DNA of 6,198 nucleotides from Candidatus Acidiferrales bacterium (GTDB taxonomy: Bacteria > Acidobacteriota > Terriglobia > Acidoferrales > UBA7541). The notes under the pieces are model-generated. The model worked only from the letters and a program-made list of their open reading frames with translations, had not been told where the DNA came from and did no database searches. Position 1 is the first letter of the stretch; every line of letters begins with the position of its first letter. A program made the position numbers and the translations under genes. This document shows, piece by piece, positions 5,299 to 6,198 of this stretch. Location: assembly GCA_030043155.1 (NCBI GenBank), contig JASHYE010000305.1:1-6198 (forward strand), in the 5' to 3' direction.

Positions 5299-6198
5299 TC
5301 AGAATGTCCGACCCACCGTGAACCGGAACGTGTGGCTGGGTTCAACTAGACTGGTCGGGAATCTTTGCACCTGGCTTTGAAGCATCTGGTTGAGTATCGG
5401 AACCACTTGCGATTGCAGCGTTCCCGGAGGCAAAGATGCGATCTCCGCGGGACTCAAGTAGTAAGCACCCTCATGCCCCTCGATCAGTTCGTCCAGGCGG
5501 GTCGCGTTGTACGCATAGTAGAAACGGAACGGTGCGTGGACAATGGGCAGGAATACCAGCACCTCCGCGCCGACCGAGGTCCGCGGTGTCCAATTCGTCC
5601 CGGGAACTACGGTCAACCTTTGCGAAACCGTCGTATTTGGAAAGAACTGATTCGGAAAATCCGATTCAAGTTGCTGCGACGTCTGCGGAGCCAGTTGCAA
5701 TTGGCTCGGCCGCATAATTCCATCGATGCCAAGGTCCGTGAATAGGTTCAGGCTCACCGGTCCCGCAATCGGAATGCGATATTCAAAATTCCCATATGTC
5801 TCAACGTCGCCACCGGGCCGCGTGGCGAAATACTCCAGCATCGGAACTTGAATGGTCTGCTGCGTCGGAGCGCCGGTCGGTCCCAGAACCGTGGGATTCG
5901 CAAACGTGACCGACTGACTGATTACCGAAGGGATAAACGTCCACGGCGAAATATTGAAGAAATCAAATCCGCGCACATCCGTTTCGCCGCCCAGGTAGTA
6001 GCGTTCGTACGGCGGAACAAGCTTTCCGCCGTAACCTGTAATCCACCCCATCACCAGCCGTGTGGCAATCACGTTGCGTTTGTGGTAGCTCGGATGAAAG
6101 TATTCGGTCTCGAAAATGTTGGAAACCGCATCCACATTCCCCAGGAATGGCCCGCCTTCGAATCCGGCCGTATAAGAGAACATCCTGCCCGTCGTGGG
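5299..6198 (-). CDS. bamA: BamA/Omp85-family outer-membrane assembly barrel, C-terminal part
   Basis: The last 299 residues plus stop are present; the N-terminal POTRA domains lie beyond base 6198. The fragment holds the family hallmark YYLGGETDVRGF (fragment residues 67-78), the VRGF motif on the barrel-inserting loop 6. It also has amphipathic strands such as GNFEYRIPIAGPVSLNLFTD (136-155) and the closing strand HTFRFTVGRTF, ending in the C-terminal Phe expected of outer-membrane beta-barrels. BamA folds and inserts other outer-membrane proteins. BamA proper rather than a TamA-like paralogue is favoured by the nearby ompH/skp, but the missing POTRA region prevents certainty. Unusual: about 45 residues, with a likely amphipathic helix (about 251-279, AEIASLPPGT to SQVQRF), are inserted just before the final strand, implying a long last extracellular loop. 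The TGA stop is at 5299-5301. Confidence 0.88.
   Translation of the reverse strand, partial: PTTGRMFSYTAGFEGGPFLGNVDAVSNIFETEYFHPSYHKRNVIATRLVMGWITGYGGKLVPPYERYYLGGETDVRGFDFFNISPWTFIPSVISQSVTFANPTVLGPTGAPTQQTIQVPMLEYFATRPGGDVETYGNFEYRIPIAGPVSLNLFTDLGIDGIMRPSQLQLAPQTSQQLESDFPNQFFPNTTVSQRLTVVPGTNWTPRTSVGAEVLVFLPIVHAPFRFYYAYNATRLDELIEGHEGAYYLSPAEIASLPPGTLQSQVVPILNQMLQSQVQRFPTSLVEPSHTFRFTVGRTF

Noticed and set aside
5220..5345. Extended N-terminus of the lipoprotein starting at 5345 or 5285
   Set aside because: It would overlap the bamA-type 3' end or bury the lipoprotein signal sequence. The start at 5219 has a GGAGGA site at the right distance and begins exactly with the signal peptide.

Overview
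The window reads as a chromosomal segment from a diderm bacterium, most likely an Acidobacteriota (Terriglobia-like) genome. This is inferred from three things: a moderately GC-rich composition, a BamA/OmpH pair beside rimP-nusA, and a very large secreted protein built from Ig-like, IPT/TIG and YVTN-type propeller repeats, a style common in that phylum. No mobile element, CRISPR array, rRNA or tRNA was seen.

All supported genes lie on the minus strand, so transcription runs from the right end to the left. In transcription order they are: (1) the C-terminal 299 residues of a BamA/Omp85-type outer-membrane assembly barrel (5299-6198, cut by the window edge); (2) an 1186-residue predicted lipoprotein (1659-5219) with two Ig-like domains, two TIG domains, a seven-repeat propeller, a third TIG domain and a second seven-repeat propeller; (3) a strong sigma70-type promoter and the periplasmic chaperone gene ompH/skp (866-1471); (4) a 247-bp control region; (5) rimP (145-618); and (6) the first 43 codons of nusA (1-129, cut by the window edge).

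Functionally there are two blocks. The right block (bamA, lipoprotein, ompH) concerns envelope biogenesis: OmpH/Skp carries unfolded outer-membrane proteins across the periplasm and BamA inserts them. The lipoprotein between them is the unusual element, and its role is unknown. The left block (rimP, nusA) is the conserved ribosome-maturation and transcription-elongation operon.

The 247-bp gap between the blocks is densely organised. Just after the ompH stop is an imperfect long stem-loop, then a weak terminator-like hairpin. Next comes a promoter with exact 17-bp spacing and a 5-bp dyad in its spacer. About 20 nt after the predicted transcription start lies an excellent intrinsic terminator with a GNRA loop, before rimP. 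A terminator inside the leader of an operon that encodes the termination factor NusA suggests attenuation or autoregulation, and this is the best regulatory lead in the window.
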